DNA of 15,673 nucleotides from assembly GCA_002492335.1 (NCBI GenBank), contig DKYD01000067.1, positions 1-15,673 of the forward strand, given 5' to 3'. Below the pieces are notes generated by a model. That model was not told the origin of the DNA and searched no databases. It was given only the letters and a program-made list of their open reading frames with translations. The position numbers and the translations under genes were made by a program. Source of the DNA: Lachnospiraceae bacterium UBA7109 (GTDB lineage Bacteria > Bacillota > Clostridia > Lachnospirales > Lachnospiraceae). This document shows positions 6,121-13,691 of this stretch, piece by piece; the stretch's first letter is position 1; each line of letters opens with the position of its first letter.

Positions 6121-6948
6121 ATGAAAATAGATATGCACTGCCATGTGAAGGAAGGTTCTATAGACAGTAAAGTGACGTTAGAGGAATATATTACTGCACT
6201 TAAGGAACAGGGATTTCAGGGGATGTTAATCACGGATCACGATACGTATAATGGGTACAGACACTGGAAATCTGAGATGAAGGGAAAAGTTCATCAGGAT
6301 TTTGTTGTGCTGAAAGGAATCGAATATGATACGTGTGATGCGGGTCATATCATCTGTATTATGCCGGAAGGAGTGAAAATGCGGCTGCTGGAGCTTCGTG
6401 GACTTCCGGTAACAGTCTTGATTGATTTTGTACATCGGCATGGGGGAATTCTGGGTCCGGCACATCCCTGCGGAGAAAAATATTTAAGTTTTGCTAACAC
6501 GAAGAGATACTATAAGTCTCCGGAGATTATCAAACGCTTTGATTTCATTGAAGTTTTTAATGCCTGTGAGCCGGAGGAATCGAACAGGGGCGCTGCGAAG
6601 CTTGCAAAAAAATATAAGAAACCAGGTATCGGAGGCAGCGATGCGCATAAACCGGATTGTATCGGGAGGGGCTGCACGATTCTCCCGGAGAGGGTGACCT
6701 GTGAAACAGAACTGATTTCACTTATCCGCAGGAAGGTTCCGATTGAGACAGGTGGAGTGTTGTATGGAGGGACTACCAGAGATAAAATGGGGAAAGCGAA
6801 CAAGCTTCTGGCATATTCTTTCTGGTTTTATAATAAGAGCGGAACGATTTTGAAACATCATAAGAGAAAAGCAAGAAGTGAGATAGAGAATCCGGCGGCT
6901 CCCATTGATCCGATAGAAATTGCGTATTTAAAAGAAAAAAAGAATTAA
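6121..6948 (+). CDS. PHP-domain metal-dependent phosphoesterase
   Basis: A 275-residue soluble protein with the polymerase-and-histidinol-phosphatase (PHP) fold. Visible metal ligands are H6 and H8 (MHCH), D39-H40 (LITDHD), E68 (KGIEYD), H115 (GPAHP), and D174 and H176 (GGSDAHKPDCIGRG), in the expected order. The family hydrolyses phosphoester bonds, for example 3',5'-nucleotide bisphosphates or histidinol phosphate; the substrate of this member is not evident. The C-terminal 50 residues are basic and lie outside the domain. The start lies 3 nt after the upstream stop, and the AGAGGA ribosome site lies within the upstream gene's acidic-tail codons. The two genes are therefore one transcriptional unit, ended by a strong hairpin. 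Confidence 0.9.
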   Translation: MKIDMHCHVKEGSIDSKVTLEEYITALKEQGFQGMLITDHDTYNGYRHWKSEMKGKVHQDFVVLKGIEYDTCDAGHIICIMPEGVKMRLLELRGLPVTVLIDFVHRHGGILGPAHPCGEKYLSFANTKRYYKSPEIIKRFDFIEVFNACEPEESNRGAAKLAKKYKKPGIGGSDAHKPDCIGRGCTILPERVTCETELISLIRRKVPIETGGVLYGGTTRDKMGKANKLLAYSFWFYNKSGTILKHHKRKARSEIENPAAPIDPIEIAYLKEKKN

Positions 6949-6963
6949 CTGCAAATGATTAAG

Positions 6964-7016
6964 AAAAGGCATGCTGCCGGAAAAAGAACTTTCTGGTTAC
7001 ATGCCTTTTATATTTT
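6964..7016. terminator. Bidirectional terminator between PHP gene and feoB
   Basis: AAAAGGCATG (6964-6973) pairs perfectly with CATGCCTTTT (7000-7009). An inner stem CCGGAAA/TTTCTGG (6977-6983 with 6990-6996, one G-U) extends the structure. The plus-strand transcript ends in TTTTATATTTTT and the minus-strand transcript in TTTTCTTAA, so the one hairpin can stop the converging PHP and feoB transcripts. Confidence 0.85.
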
Positions 7017-7040
7017 TGATGAAATAAGCTCAGAGTGCAG

Positions 7041-9086
7041 TTAACAGAACAAAAGTCCGATATGATAGACAAGACAGCTTATCATCCATGCGGTACCCAG
7101 CTGGAAGAGGATGATTCCGAACGTGGATTTCCAGCTTCCAAGCTCCCGGTGGATGGTGGCAATGGTTGCGGTGCATGGCACATACAGCAGGCAGAATACC
7201 ATCAGTGCATAGGCATTAGCGGCTGTAAAGCCCATGGCGCCTAAGGTGGCAACCATTGCATCCATGCCATGTGCGGTTGTGATATTCTGGATACCAAATA
7301 ATACACCGCAGCTGGATACTACGACTTCCTTGGCGGCGATTCCGGCGATCAGAGCTACGATAATCTGCCAGTATCCAAGGCCGATCGGGGTGAATACAGG
7401 GACAATCGCTTTGCCGATCAGGGAGCCGAAGCTTTCTGAGATTTCTGTTACATATCCCTGTGGCCCAAAGTTTAAGATGCCCCACATGATAACGGAGGCA
7501 ATGAAAATGACAGTTCCTGCCTTTGTCAGGTAATCTTTAATTTTTTGCCATACGTAGATTGCAATTGTATGGGCATTCGGAGATTTATATTCCGGAAGTT
7601 CAATTAAAAGGGTATGTTCTGCCTTGCTTCCATCTATTTTTGACAGAACATATGCAGTTCCGATTGCGATGATAATTCCAAGCAGGTACATGGAATAGCA
7701 TACAAGCATTGCATATTTTCCGAAAAACATGGAAGAGAACAATACGTAAATCGGAAGTCTTGCACTACAGGACATAAAAGGTGTTACAAGGATTGTCTTG
7801 AATCGATCCTTCTTATTTTCCAGCGCCCGGGAAGCCATGACTGCGGGAACCGTACAGCCAAAGCCCAGAAGGAGCGGGAGAAATGCACGGCCGGAAAGAC
7901 CGAGCCTGCTCATAATATCATCCATTACAAATGCAACTCTTGCCATATAGCCGCTGTCTTCCAGTATGGCAAGCGCCAGGAAGAGAATGAAAATATTTGG
8001 CAGAAAGGTAAGGATTCCGCCGACGCCGGATATAATTCCATCTACAACAAGCGAAATTAAAAGGGGACTTGTATGTAAAGACGAGAGTCCATTCGTTATA
8101 AAGGTTGAAAATGCGTCAAGTCCGATCTCAAAAAAACCTTTGAGCCAGTCGCCGATTGTAAAAGTAAAGAAAAATACAAGCGCCATAATGCCGAGGAAAA
8201 TAGGAAGCCCAAGCCATTTGCTGGTCAGATAACAGTCAATTTTATCTGTAGAAGCTTCTTTTTTTGATTTGTTTACAAGTGTTTCTTTTATAATTTCCTC
8301 AATAAAATCGTATTTCTGGTTAATCATGTCTTTTTCATAACTTCGGTCAATTACATCTGAAAGCTCCAGAGGGTGGTTTTTAGCCACTGTGCTGTCGCCT
8401 TCCAGAAGCTTGATTGCATGCCAGCGTTTGTTGGAAATATTCGGATATTTTGCGGTAAGCGCCGTCATGATCAGGTCGATTTTATCTTCAATATAGTCGT
8501 CATATACCATGGCATATTCTTCATGATGATTGTGGCGGTGCGAAGAAGTTTTCCCTTTATGATGGTGTATGAGAGGTCCCTGGGTATTGTATTCATTATG
8601 GTGGGCAACTGCGTGAAGGAGAATAGAAAGTCCGGTTCTCTTCCGTGCAGATACCGGGATTGCAGGGATGCCAAGCATCTCCGGAAGCCGGTGAAGGTCA
8701 ATTTCCATGTTCCTTTCTTCTACCACATCCATCATGTTGAGCGCCAGGATTACCGGTTTTCCTAATTCCAGGAGCTGGAGGGTCAAATAAAGATTACGCT
8801 CCAGACAGGACGCATCTACCACGTCTACGATGACGTCCACTTCATCGCTCATGATACACTCTCTTGATACTGTTTCTTCCATTGTATAAGAGGACAGACT
8901 GTAGATGCCTGGAAGGTCAATAAGCTTGAATTCCTGTTCTTCGTAAAAGGCTTTGCCTTCTTTTTTCTCAACTGTTACGCCGGGCCAGTTGGCGACCTTC
9001 AGATTTGCTCCGGTAAAAGCATTAAAAAGCGTAGTTTTTCCACAGTTCGGATTGCCGATAAATCCAACGTTAATCACATTTGCCAT
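7041..9086 (-). CDS. feoB: Ferrous iron transport protein B (G-protein-coupled Fe2+ importer)
   Basis: A 681-residue protein. The N-terminal GTPase domain carries G1 GNPNCGKT (11-18), G2 Thr38 in 'WPGVTVE', G3 DLPG (57-60), G4 NMMD (117-120) and G5 'SARKR' (146-150), followed by the helical FeoB regulatory region. The C-terminal half is the polytopic membrane domain, including the gate motifs 'GCTVPAV' and 'PFMSCSARLP' and the FeoB_C signature 'VPCTATIATI'. It imports Fe2+ under reducing conditions. A His-rich stretch lies at 174-188 between the GTPase domain and the membrane part. The length is near the shorter Firmicute form (E. coli FeoB is about 773). It starts at the TAATG junction with feoA, a 1-nt overlap, so the two are cotranslated. 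The stop lies 25 nt from the bidirectional terminator. Confidence 0.97.
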   Translation of the reverse strand: MANVINVGFIGNPNCGKTTLFNAFTGANLKVANWPGVTVEKKEGKAFYEEQEFKLIDLPGIYSLSSYTMEETVSRECIMSDEVDVIVDVVDASCLERNLYLTLQLLELGKPVILALNMMDVVEERNMEIDLHRLPEMLGIPAIPVSARKRTGLSILLHAVAHHNEYNTQGPLIHHHKGKTSSHRHNHHEEYAMVYDDYIEDKIDLIMTALTAKYPNISNKRWHAIKLLEGDSTVAKNHPLELSDVIDRSYEKDMINQKYDFIEEIIKETLVNKSKKEASTDKIDCYLTSKWLGLPIFLGIMALVFFFTFTIGDWLKGFFEIGLDAFSTFITNGLSSLHTSPLLISLVVDGIISGVGGILTFLPNIFILFLALAILEDSGYMARVAFVMDDIMSRLGLSGRAFLPLLLGFGCTVPAVMASRALENKKDRFKTILVTPFMSCSARLPIYVLFSSMFFGKYAMLVCYSMYLLGIIIAIGTAYVLSKIDGSKAEHTLLIELPEYKSPNAHTIAIYVWQKIKDYLTKAGTVIFIASVIMWGILNFGPQGYVTEISESFGSLIGKAIVPVFTPIGLGYWQIIVALIAGIAAKEVVVSSCGVLFGIQNITTAHGMDAMVATLGAMGFTAANAYALMVFCLLYVPCTATIATIHRELGSWKSTFGIILFQLGTAWMISCLVYHIGLLFC

Positions 9087-9313
9087 TATGCGTCAGCCTC
9101 CTTTACCTCAATGTTATCGGCAATTCGTTTGCCAAGTGCAAAACGTGTGCCGCGAAATTTTGCGGTTAGCGCTCCTTTTTTATCATTATTTAAGATTGTA
9201 ATGAGGGTACCCTCTGTAAGTCCCAGAGCCTCCAGACGGCGTTCCAGCTTTAAATCTATATTAATAGAAAGGATTTGGTATGTTGTATTGTTTCTGCCTT
9301 GTTTTAATGTCAT
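9086..9313 (-). CDS. feoA: Ferrous iron transport protein A (SH3-like)
   Basis: A 75-residue cytoplasmic protein with the FeoA SH3-like beta-barrel pattern: a hydrophobic start, 'LERRLEALGLTEGTLITILNN' (about 22-42, the family's LxxLGLxxG turn), then 'AKFRGTRFALGKRIADNIEV'. Its length is typical. FeoA binds or regulates the FeoB transporter. It is first in the feoAB operon; its TAA shares its last A with the feoB ATG. The ribosome site is AAAGGGAGTG on the minus strand, about 8 nt before the ATG. Confidence 0.95.
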   Translation of the reverse strand: MTLKQGRNNTTYQILSINIDLKLERRLEALGLTEGTLITILNNDKKGALTAKFRGTRFALGKRIADNIEVKEADA

Positions 9314-9355
9314 AAACTACACTCCCTTTTGAGAAAAATTAATCATATACGAAAT

Positions 9356-9384
9356 ACTATAGCATTATTTGACGAACTTCGCAA
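9356..9384 (-). promoter_or_regulatory. Promoter of feoAB (minus strand)
   Basis: On the minus strand, TTGCGA (9384-9379) and TATAGT (9361-9356) are 17 bp apart. TGC directly before the -10 provides an extended element. The start of transcription is expected near 9349, giving a leader of about 36 nt. I see no convincing Fur or DtxR box. Confidence 0.7.
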
Positions 9385-9397
9385 TGTCGGTTATACT
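9369..9397 (+). promoter_or_regulatory. Promoter of the CmpB-like gene (plus strand)
   Basis: TTGACG (9369-9374) and TATACT (9392-9397) are 17 bp apart. Transcription should begin near 9404, which places the ATG at 9430 about 26 nt into the message. This -35 and the feoAB -35 lie only 4 bp apart on opposite strands. Confidence 0.7.
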
Positions 9398-9429
9398 TGT
9401 GTGAAAAGAAAATGAATGGGGAATGCAGG

Positions 9430-10287
9430 ATGAAAATTTATTTTATGCTTTTATATTTTTTTACATATGGAATACTGGGCTGGATGACAGAGGTCGCATA
9501 TGCGGCGGTTGTAGAAAGAAAGTTTGTCAACCGGGGATTTTTAAACGGACCGATTTGTCCCATTTACGGAGTAGGCGTCAGTGTAGTGGTTCATTTTCTG
9601 ACGCCGTTATCAGAAAATCTCCTGCTTTTGTATCTGGCGTCTACGATACTTGTAACAGTGCTGGAAGGTCTTACCGGGTATGTTATGGATCGGATTTTTC
9701 ATCATAAATGGTGGGATTATACGAATCGTCCGTTTAATATTGGAGGGTACGTGTGCCTGCTGTTCTCACTTGTGTGGGGCGTGGCATGTGTATTCATTGT
9801 AAAGCTTCTTCATCCGGGAATCCATAAGGCATTGTCATGGATACCGGTTCCTGTCGGTATTGTGTTGATCGTTATTTTTGGCATAGTGTTGTTTGTTGAT
9901 TTGTATGTGACGGCATCTGCAATTCTGAAGCTGAACCGCAGACTGGAGAGACTGGAAGAAATTGCGGGAGAATTGCGGGAGCTTTCTGACCGGATGGGTG
10001 AAAATATCTATGAAAATGTAATGGGTACGATGGAGCGAAGCCTTGAGAACCGGAAGAAGCTTGAAGAGGCTACCCTGGAGCATAAAGAAAAGCTTGAAGG
10101 GGTGACTGCGGAAACGAGAAAGAAACTGGAAAATCATATGGCAGAGTTAGAGCAGCGATATGAGGAGATTGCAGCTCAGAGAGGAAAAGTTTCCAGACGT
10201 CTTGTGAAGGCATTCCCGAAGATGGAGTCCAGACTGCACAAGGATATTCTGGAGGAATTAAAAACAAGGATAAAAGACCGGTTATAA
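9430..10287 (+). CDS. CmpB-like 'putative ABC transporter permease' membrane protein with coiled-coil tail
   Basis: A 285-residue protein. Residues 1-160 hold about five membrane segments with the family hallmarks 'RGFLNGPICPIYGVG' (35-49) and 'WWDYTNRPFNIGGYVCL' (94-110). The name 'putative ABC transporter permease' (ABC_trans_CmpB family) is historical; no ATPase or binding protein is nearby and transport is unproven. Residues about 165-285 form a highly charged, helical cytoplasmic tail with an 11-residue repeat (207-250). Start choice: a TTG at 9397 overlaps the promoter -10, and the ATG at 9412 lies about 8 nt into the predicted message without a ribosome site. The ATG at 9430 has GGGGA 7 nt upstream and begins directly with the first membrane segment. 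It is divergent from feoAB. Confidence 0.85.
   Translation: MKIYFMLLYFFTYGILGWMTEVAYAAVVERKFVNRGFLNGPICPIYGVGVSVVVHFLTPLSENLLLLYLASTILVTVLEGLTGYVMDRIFHHKWWDYTNRPFNIGGYVCLLFSLVWGVACVFIVKLLHPGIHKALSWIPVPVGIVLIVIFGIVLFVDLYVTASAILKLNRRLERLEEIAGELRELSDRMGENIYENVMGTMERSLENRKKLEEATLEHKEKLEGVTAETRKKLENHMAELEQRYEEIAAQRGKVSRRLVKAFPKMESRLHKDILEELKTRIKDRL
10048..10179 (+). repeat. Four degenerate 33-bp coding repeats (11-residue helical repeats)
   Basis: Four in-frame 33-bp units encode NRKKLEEATLE, HKEKLEGVTAE, TRKKLENHMAE and LEQRYEEIAAQ in the tail of the CmpB-like protein. Leu or Tyr at position 5, Glu at position 6 and Glu or Gln at position 11 recur. The 11-residue period is typical of hendecad coiled coils or long amphipathic helices. 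Confidence 0.7.
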
Positions 10288-10321
10288 ATTTGACATTTCT
10301 TATCTGATTGTGGATTCTTTA

Positions 10322-10351
10322 TTGCATCGTTCTGATTAGTTGTGTTACAAT
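10322..10351 (+). promoter_or_regulatory. Promoter for leuC-leuD-thrC
   Basis: TTGCAT (10322-10327) and TACAAT (10346-10351) are 18 bp apart, with TG at 10343-10344 forming an extended -10. Transcription would begin near 10358, leaving a leader of about 65 nt. An exact TTGACA at 10290-10295 has only a poor partner (GATTCT, 10313-10318) and could be a weak second promoter. I see no T-box, leader-peptide run of Leu codons or attenuator in the leader. Confidence 0.55.
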
Positions 10352-10423
10352 GAGCGCATGGCGGCAGGCGGGAGGATTCTGTCTGCCCGGGAAATAGAAA
10401 CGTAAGAACAGGAGGTTGTCGTA

Positions 10424-11701
10424 ATGGGAATGACAATGACGCAGAAGATACTGGCTGCACATGCAGGCCTTGATTCTGTAACTGCGGGACAGTTAATAGA
10501 GGCAAAGTTAGACGTGGTTATGGCAAATGATATTACCGGACCGATGGCGCTGCCGATTTTCAGACAAATGGCGGAGACGGTATTTGATAAGGATAAGGTT
10601 GTACTTGTTCCGGATCATTTTACACCAAATAAAGATATCAAATCAGCAGAGAATTCAAAAGCAATTCGTGAATTCGCAAGAGAGCAGGGACTTACCTGGT
10701 ATTTCGAGCAGGGAAAATCCGGTGTGGAACATGCGATTTTACCGGAAGCCGGAGTTGTTGTTGCCGGAGAATGTATTATCGGTGCAGATTCACATACCTG
10801 TACATATGGTGCGCTGGGCGCATTTTCTACCGGTGTGGGTACGACGGATATTTCAACAGGTATGGCAACTGGGGAGCTGTGGTTTAAGGTTCCGGGTGCG
10901 ATCAAGTTTGTGCTGACCGGAAAGCCGGGCGCATATGTAAGCGGAAAAGATATTATCATTCATATCATCGGTAAGATCGGGGTGGATGGTGCGCTTTATA
11001 AATCTATGGAATTTACCGGAGAGGGAATTCAGGAGCTTTCCATGGATGACAGATTTACAATGGCAAATATGGCGATTGAGGCCGGAGCAAAGAACGGTAT
11101 TTTCCCGGTTGATGAAAAAGCAGAAAGCTATATGAAAGAACATTCAAAGAAAACCTATACGGTCTATGAGGCTGATGAGGACGCCGAATATGATGAAGTA
11201 GTTGAAATTAATCTGTCGGAGGTTCGTCCGACGGTTGCATTCCCGCATCTTCCGGGAAATGCAAAGACCATTGATGAGATCGAGGCAATGGAGCCGATTA
11301 CGATTAACCAGGTAGTGATTGGTTCCTGTACAAACGGACGTATGGAAGATATGAGAAAGGCGGCCGCGATTCTTAAGGGACACAAAGTCCATGAGGATGT
11401 GCGTGTGATGGTTATTCCGGCGACACAGAAGATTTATAAGCAGTGTATTGCAGAAGGACTTCTGGATATTTTTGTGGACGCAGGATGTGCAGTGAATACA
11501 CCGAGCTGCGGACCTTGTATGGGAGGACATATGGGTGTAATGGCGGCAGGCGAGAGATGTGTTTCAACGACGAACCGTAATTTCGTGGGAAGAATGGGAC
11601 ACGTGGATTCTCTGATCTATCTTGCTTCACCGGAAGTGGCTGCGGCAAGTGCGATTGCAGGATGTATTGCAAATCCTGAGAAAGTAGGTGACAGATCATG
11701 A
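10424..11701 (+). CDS. leuC: 3-isopropylmalate dehydratase large subunit
   Basis: A 425-residue aconitase-family enzyme subunit that, with LeuD, isomerises 2-isopropylmalate to 3-isopropylmalate in leucine synthesis. The 4Fe-4S ligands are Cys302 (GSCTNGR), Cys362 and Cys365 (SCGPCMGG). The substrate and metal region 'GADSHTCTYGALGAFSTGVGTTD' (120-142) is also intact. Its length matches the shorter bacterial/archaeal-type LeuC (about 420) rather than the 460-residue E. coli form. The related reactions of citramalate and homoaconitate isomerisation are hard to separate by sequence alone; leucine synthesis is the default. AGGAGG (10410-10415) lies 8 nt before the ATG. It overlaps leuD by 4 nt (ATGA), which indicates translational coupling of the two subunits. 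Confidence 0.93.
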   Translation: MGMTMTQKILAAHAGLDSVTAGQLIEAKLDVVMANDITGPMALPIFRQMAETVFDKDKVVLVPDHFTPNKDIKSAENSKAIREFAREQGLTWYFEQGKSGVEHAILPEAGVVVAGECIIGADSHTCTYGALGAFSTGVGTTDISTGMATGELWFKVPGAIKFVLTGKPGAYVSGKDIIIHIIGKIGVDGALYKSMEFTGEGIQELSMDDRFTMANMAIEAGAKNGIFPVDEKAESYMKEHSKKTYTVYEADEDAEYDEVVEINLSEVRPTVAFPHLPGNAKTIDEIEAMEPITINQVVIGSCTNGRMEDMRKAAAILKGHKVHEDVRVMVIPATQKIYKQCIAEGLLDIFVDAGCAVNTPSCGPCMGGHMGVMAAGERCVSTTNRNFVGRMGHVDSLIYLASPEVAAASAIAGCIANPEKVGDRS

Positions 11702-12189
11702 AGGCAATGGGACATGTTTTTAAATATGGAGATAATGTAGATACAGATGTAATTATTCCGGCAAGATACCTGAATTCATTTGATGCACAGGAGCTTGCAA
11801 GCCATGCAATGGCAGATATCGATCCGGAGTTTGTGGAGAAGGTGCAGCCGGGAGACATTATTGTGGCAAATAAGAATTTTGGATGCGGCTCTTCCAGAGA
11901 ACATGCGCCGCTTTGTCTTAAGACAGCGGGGATAAGCTGTGTGATTGCCGAAACATTTGCAAGAATTTTTTATAGAAATGCGATTAATATCGGACTTCCG
12001 ATTATTGAGTGTCCGGAGGCGGCAAAGGGAATTGAAGCCGGCGATGAGGTGGAGATTGATTTTGACAGCGGTAAGATCTATAACAGAACAAAAGGAACGC
12101 AGTTCCAGGGACAGCCGTTCCCGGAATTTATGCAGAAGCTGATTGCGGCAGGCGGTCTGGTAAATTATACAAACAGCAAGAGAGGATAA
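11698..12189 (+). CDS. leuD: 3-isopropylmalate dehydratase small subunit
   Basis: A 163-residue small subunit, the swivelling domain of the isomerase. It shows the family markers 'NVDTDVIIPARYL' (13-25) and 'GCGSSREHAP' (62-71), the latter carrying substrate-binding Ser and Arg residues. Its length matches the small form that pairs with the 420-residue large subunit. Translation starts inside the leuC stop (ATGA). It is followed 3 nt later by thrC. Confidence 0.93.
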   Translation: MKAMGHVFKYGDNVDTDVIIPARYLNSFDAQELASHAMADIDPEFVEKVQPGDIIVANKNFGCGSSREHAPLCLKTAGISCVIAETFARIFYRNAINIGLPIIECPEAAKGIEAGDEVEIDFDSGKIYNRTKGTQFQGQPFPEFMQKLIAAGGLVNYTNSKRG

Positions 12190-12192
12190 AAA

Positions 12193-13680
12193 ATGGATTT
12201 ACATTATACAAGTACAAGAAATTCAGATGTAAAGGTAAGCGCTTCTCAGGCAATCCTTACAGGGCTTGCCCCGGACGGTGGTTTATTCGTTCCGGAGTTT
12301 ATTCCGACTCTGGATGTTTCGATGAGTGAGCTTAAGGATATGAGCTATCAGGAAACTGCATATGCGGTTATGAAGCAGTTTCTTACAGATTTTACGGAAG
12401 AAGAGTTAAACCAGTGTATTGAAAAAGCTTACGACAGCAAATTTGATACAGAAGAGATTGCTCCGCTTGTAAAAGTGGATGATACTTACTACCTGGAATT
12501 ATTCCATGGTTCAACGATTGCATTTAAGGATATGGCGCTTTCAATTCTTCCGCATCTTCTTACAACATCTGCGAAGAAAAACAATGTGGAGAAAGAGATT
12601 GTCATTCTTACGGCGACTTCCGGGGATACCGGGAAAGCGGCCATGGCCGGATTTGCAGATGTAGAAGGAACAAGAATTATTGTATTTTTCCCGAAGGGCG
12701 GTGTAAGCAAGGTACAGAAGCTTCAGATGGTTACACAGAAAGGGAGCAATGTAGACGTTGTGGCAATTCACGGGAATTTTGACAATGCACAAAGCGGCGT
12801 CAAGGCAATGTTTGAAGATAAAAAACTTGCGGAAGAACTTGCTGCAAAAGGCTATCAGTTCTCTTCGGCAAATTCAATTAATATCGGACGGCTTGTCCCA
12901 CAGGTTGTATATTACATATATGCCTGTGCGAAATTATTAAAGTACGGAGAAATTCAGGAAGGCGAGAAAATTAATGTTGTTGTACCAACCGGAAACTTCG
13001 GAAATATTCTTGCGGCTTTTTATGCAAAACAGATGGGGGCGCCGATTGACAGGCTTGTATGCGCGTCAAATAAAAATAAGGTATTGTTTGATTTCTTCCA
13101 GACAGGTACTTATGATAAGAACAGGGAGTTTATGCTGACCAGTTCTCCTTCCATGGATATTCTCATATCCAGCAACCTGGAACGTCTGATTTACCTGATT
13201 GCAGGGGAAGATACAGATAAGACAAAAATGTTTATGGAAGAACTGAAAACGGACGGCAGATATACCGTAACTCCTGAGATGAAGGAAAAGCTTGCAGATT
13301 TTGCGGCAGGATATGCGGATGAGGAACAGACTGCCGAAAGTATTAAGAAAACCTATGATAAGACAGGTTATGTGATGGATACGCATACTGCTGTTGCTTC
13401 TCATGTATGCGATGTGTACAGAGAAGAAAATGCAGATAATAAAAAATATGTGATTGCATCTACGGCGAGTCCGTATAAATTTGTTCACAGTGTAATGGCA
13501 GCTCTTGGTGAGCATGAAGAGACAGAGGATGAATTAGAACTTCTGCCGAAACTTCAGGATGTATCAGGAACAGAGATGCCAAATGCGATCAAAGAGATTT
13601 TGGATGCGAAGGTTCTGCACACGACAGAATGCGATGCAGATAAGATGGAAGACACAGTAAGGGCAATATTAGGAATATAG
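12193..13680 (+). CDS. thrC: Threonine synthase
   Basis: A 495-residue PLP enzyme that converts O-phosphohomoserine to threonine. The N-terminal part has 'YTSTRN' and 'APDGGLFVP'. The PLP lysine is Lys112 in FHGSTIAFKD (the usual motif is FHGPTxAFKD, so Pro is replaced by Ser). The phosphate-binding loop 'VPTGNFGN' lies at 264-271 and 'TATSGDTGKAA' at 140-150. The length fits the long form found in many bacteria and fungi. The ribosome site AGAGAGGA lies within the end of leuD and the gap is 3 nt, so it is the third cistron after leuC and leuD. Placing it there is odd, since leuB and leuA are the usual neighbours. Threonine is the precursor of isoleucine, a loose link within branched-chain amino-acid supply. 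Confidence 0.95.
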   Translation: MDLHYTSTRNSDVKVSASQAILTGLAPDGGLFVPEFIPTLDVSMSELKDMSYQETAYAVMKQFLTDFTEEELNQCIEKAYDSKFDTEEIAPLVKVDDTYYLELFHGSTIAFKDMALSILPHLLTTSAKKNNVEKEIVILTATSGDTGKAAMAGFADVEGTRIIVFFPKGGVSKVQKLQMVTQKGSNVDVVAIHGNFDNAQSGVKAMFEDKKLAEELAAKGYQFSSANSINIGRLVPQVVYYIYACAKLLKYGEIQEGEKINVVVPTGNFGNILAAFYAKQMGAPIDRLVCASNKNKVLFDFFQTGTYDKNREFMLTSSPSMDILISSNLERLIYLIAGEDTDKTKMFMEELKTDGRYTVTPEMKEKLADFAAGYADEEQTAESIKKTYDKTGYVMDTHTAVASHVCDVYREENADNKKYVIASTASPYKFVHSVMAALGEHEETEDELELLPKLQDVSGTEMPNAIKEILDAKVLHTTECDADKMEDTVRAILGI

Positions 13681-13691
13681 AGGTGTAGATT

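Noticed and set aside
9314..9400. Fur or DtxR-type box in the feo promoter region
   Set aside because: No stretch matches the usual palindromes; the only inverted symmetry (TTG-CGAA-C-TTCG-CAA) is explained by the two opposing -35 boxes and needs a one-base bulge.
9397..9429. Longer N-terminus of the CmpB-like protein from TTG 9397 or ATG 9412
   Set aside because: TTG 9397 overlaps the predicted -10 and ATG 9412 has no ribosome site and almost no leader; the family starts directly with the first membrane segment, as from 9430.
10358..10405. 15-codon frame in the leuC leader (ATG GCG GCA ... TAA) as a possible attenuation peptide
   Set aside because: It has only one Leu codon and one or two Ile codons, begins at the predicted transcription start, and no alternative terminator hairpin pairs with it.
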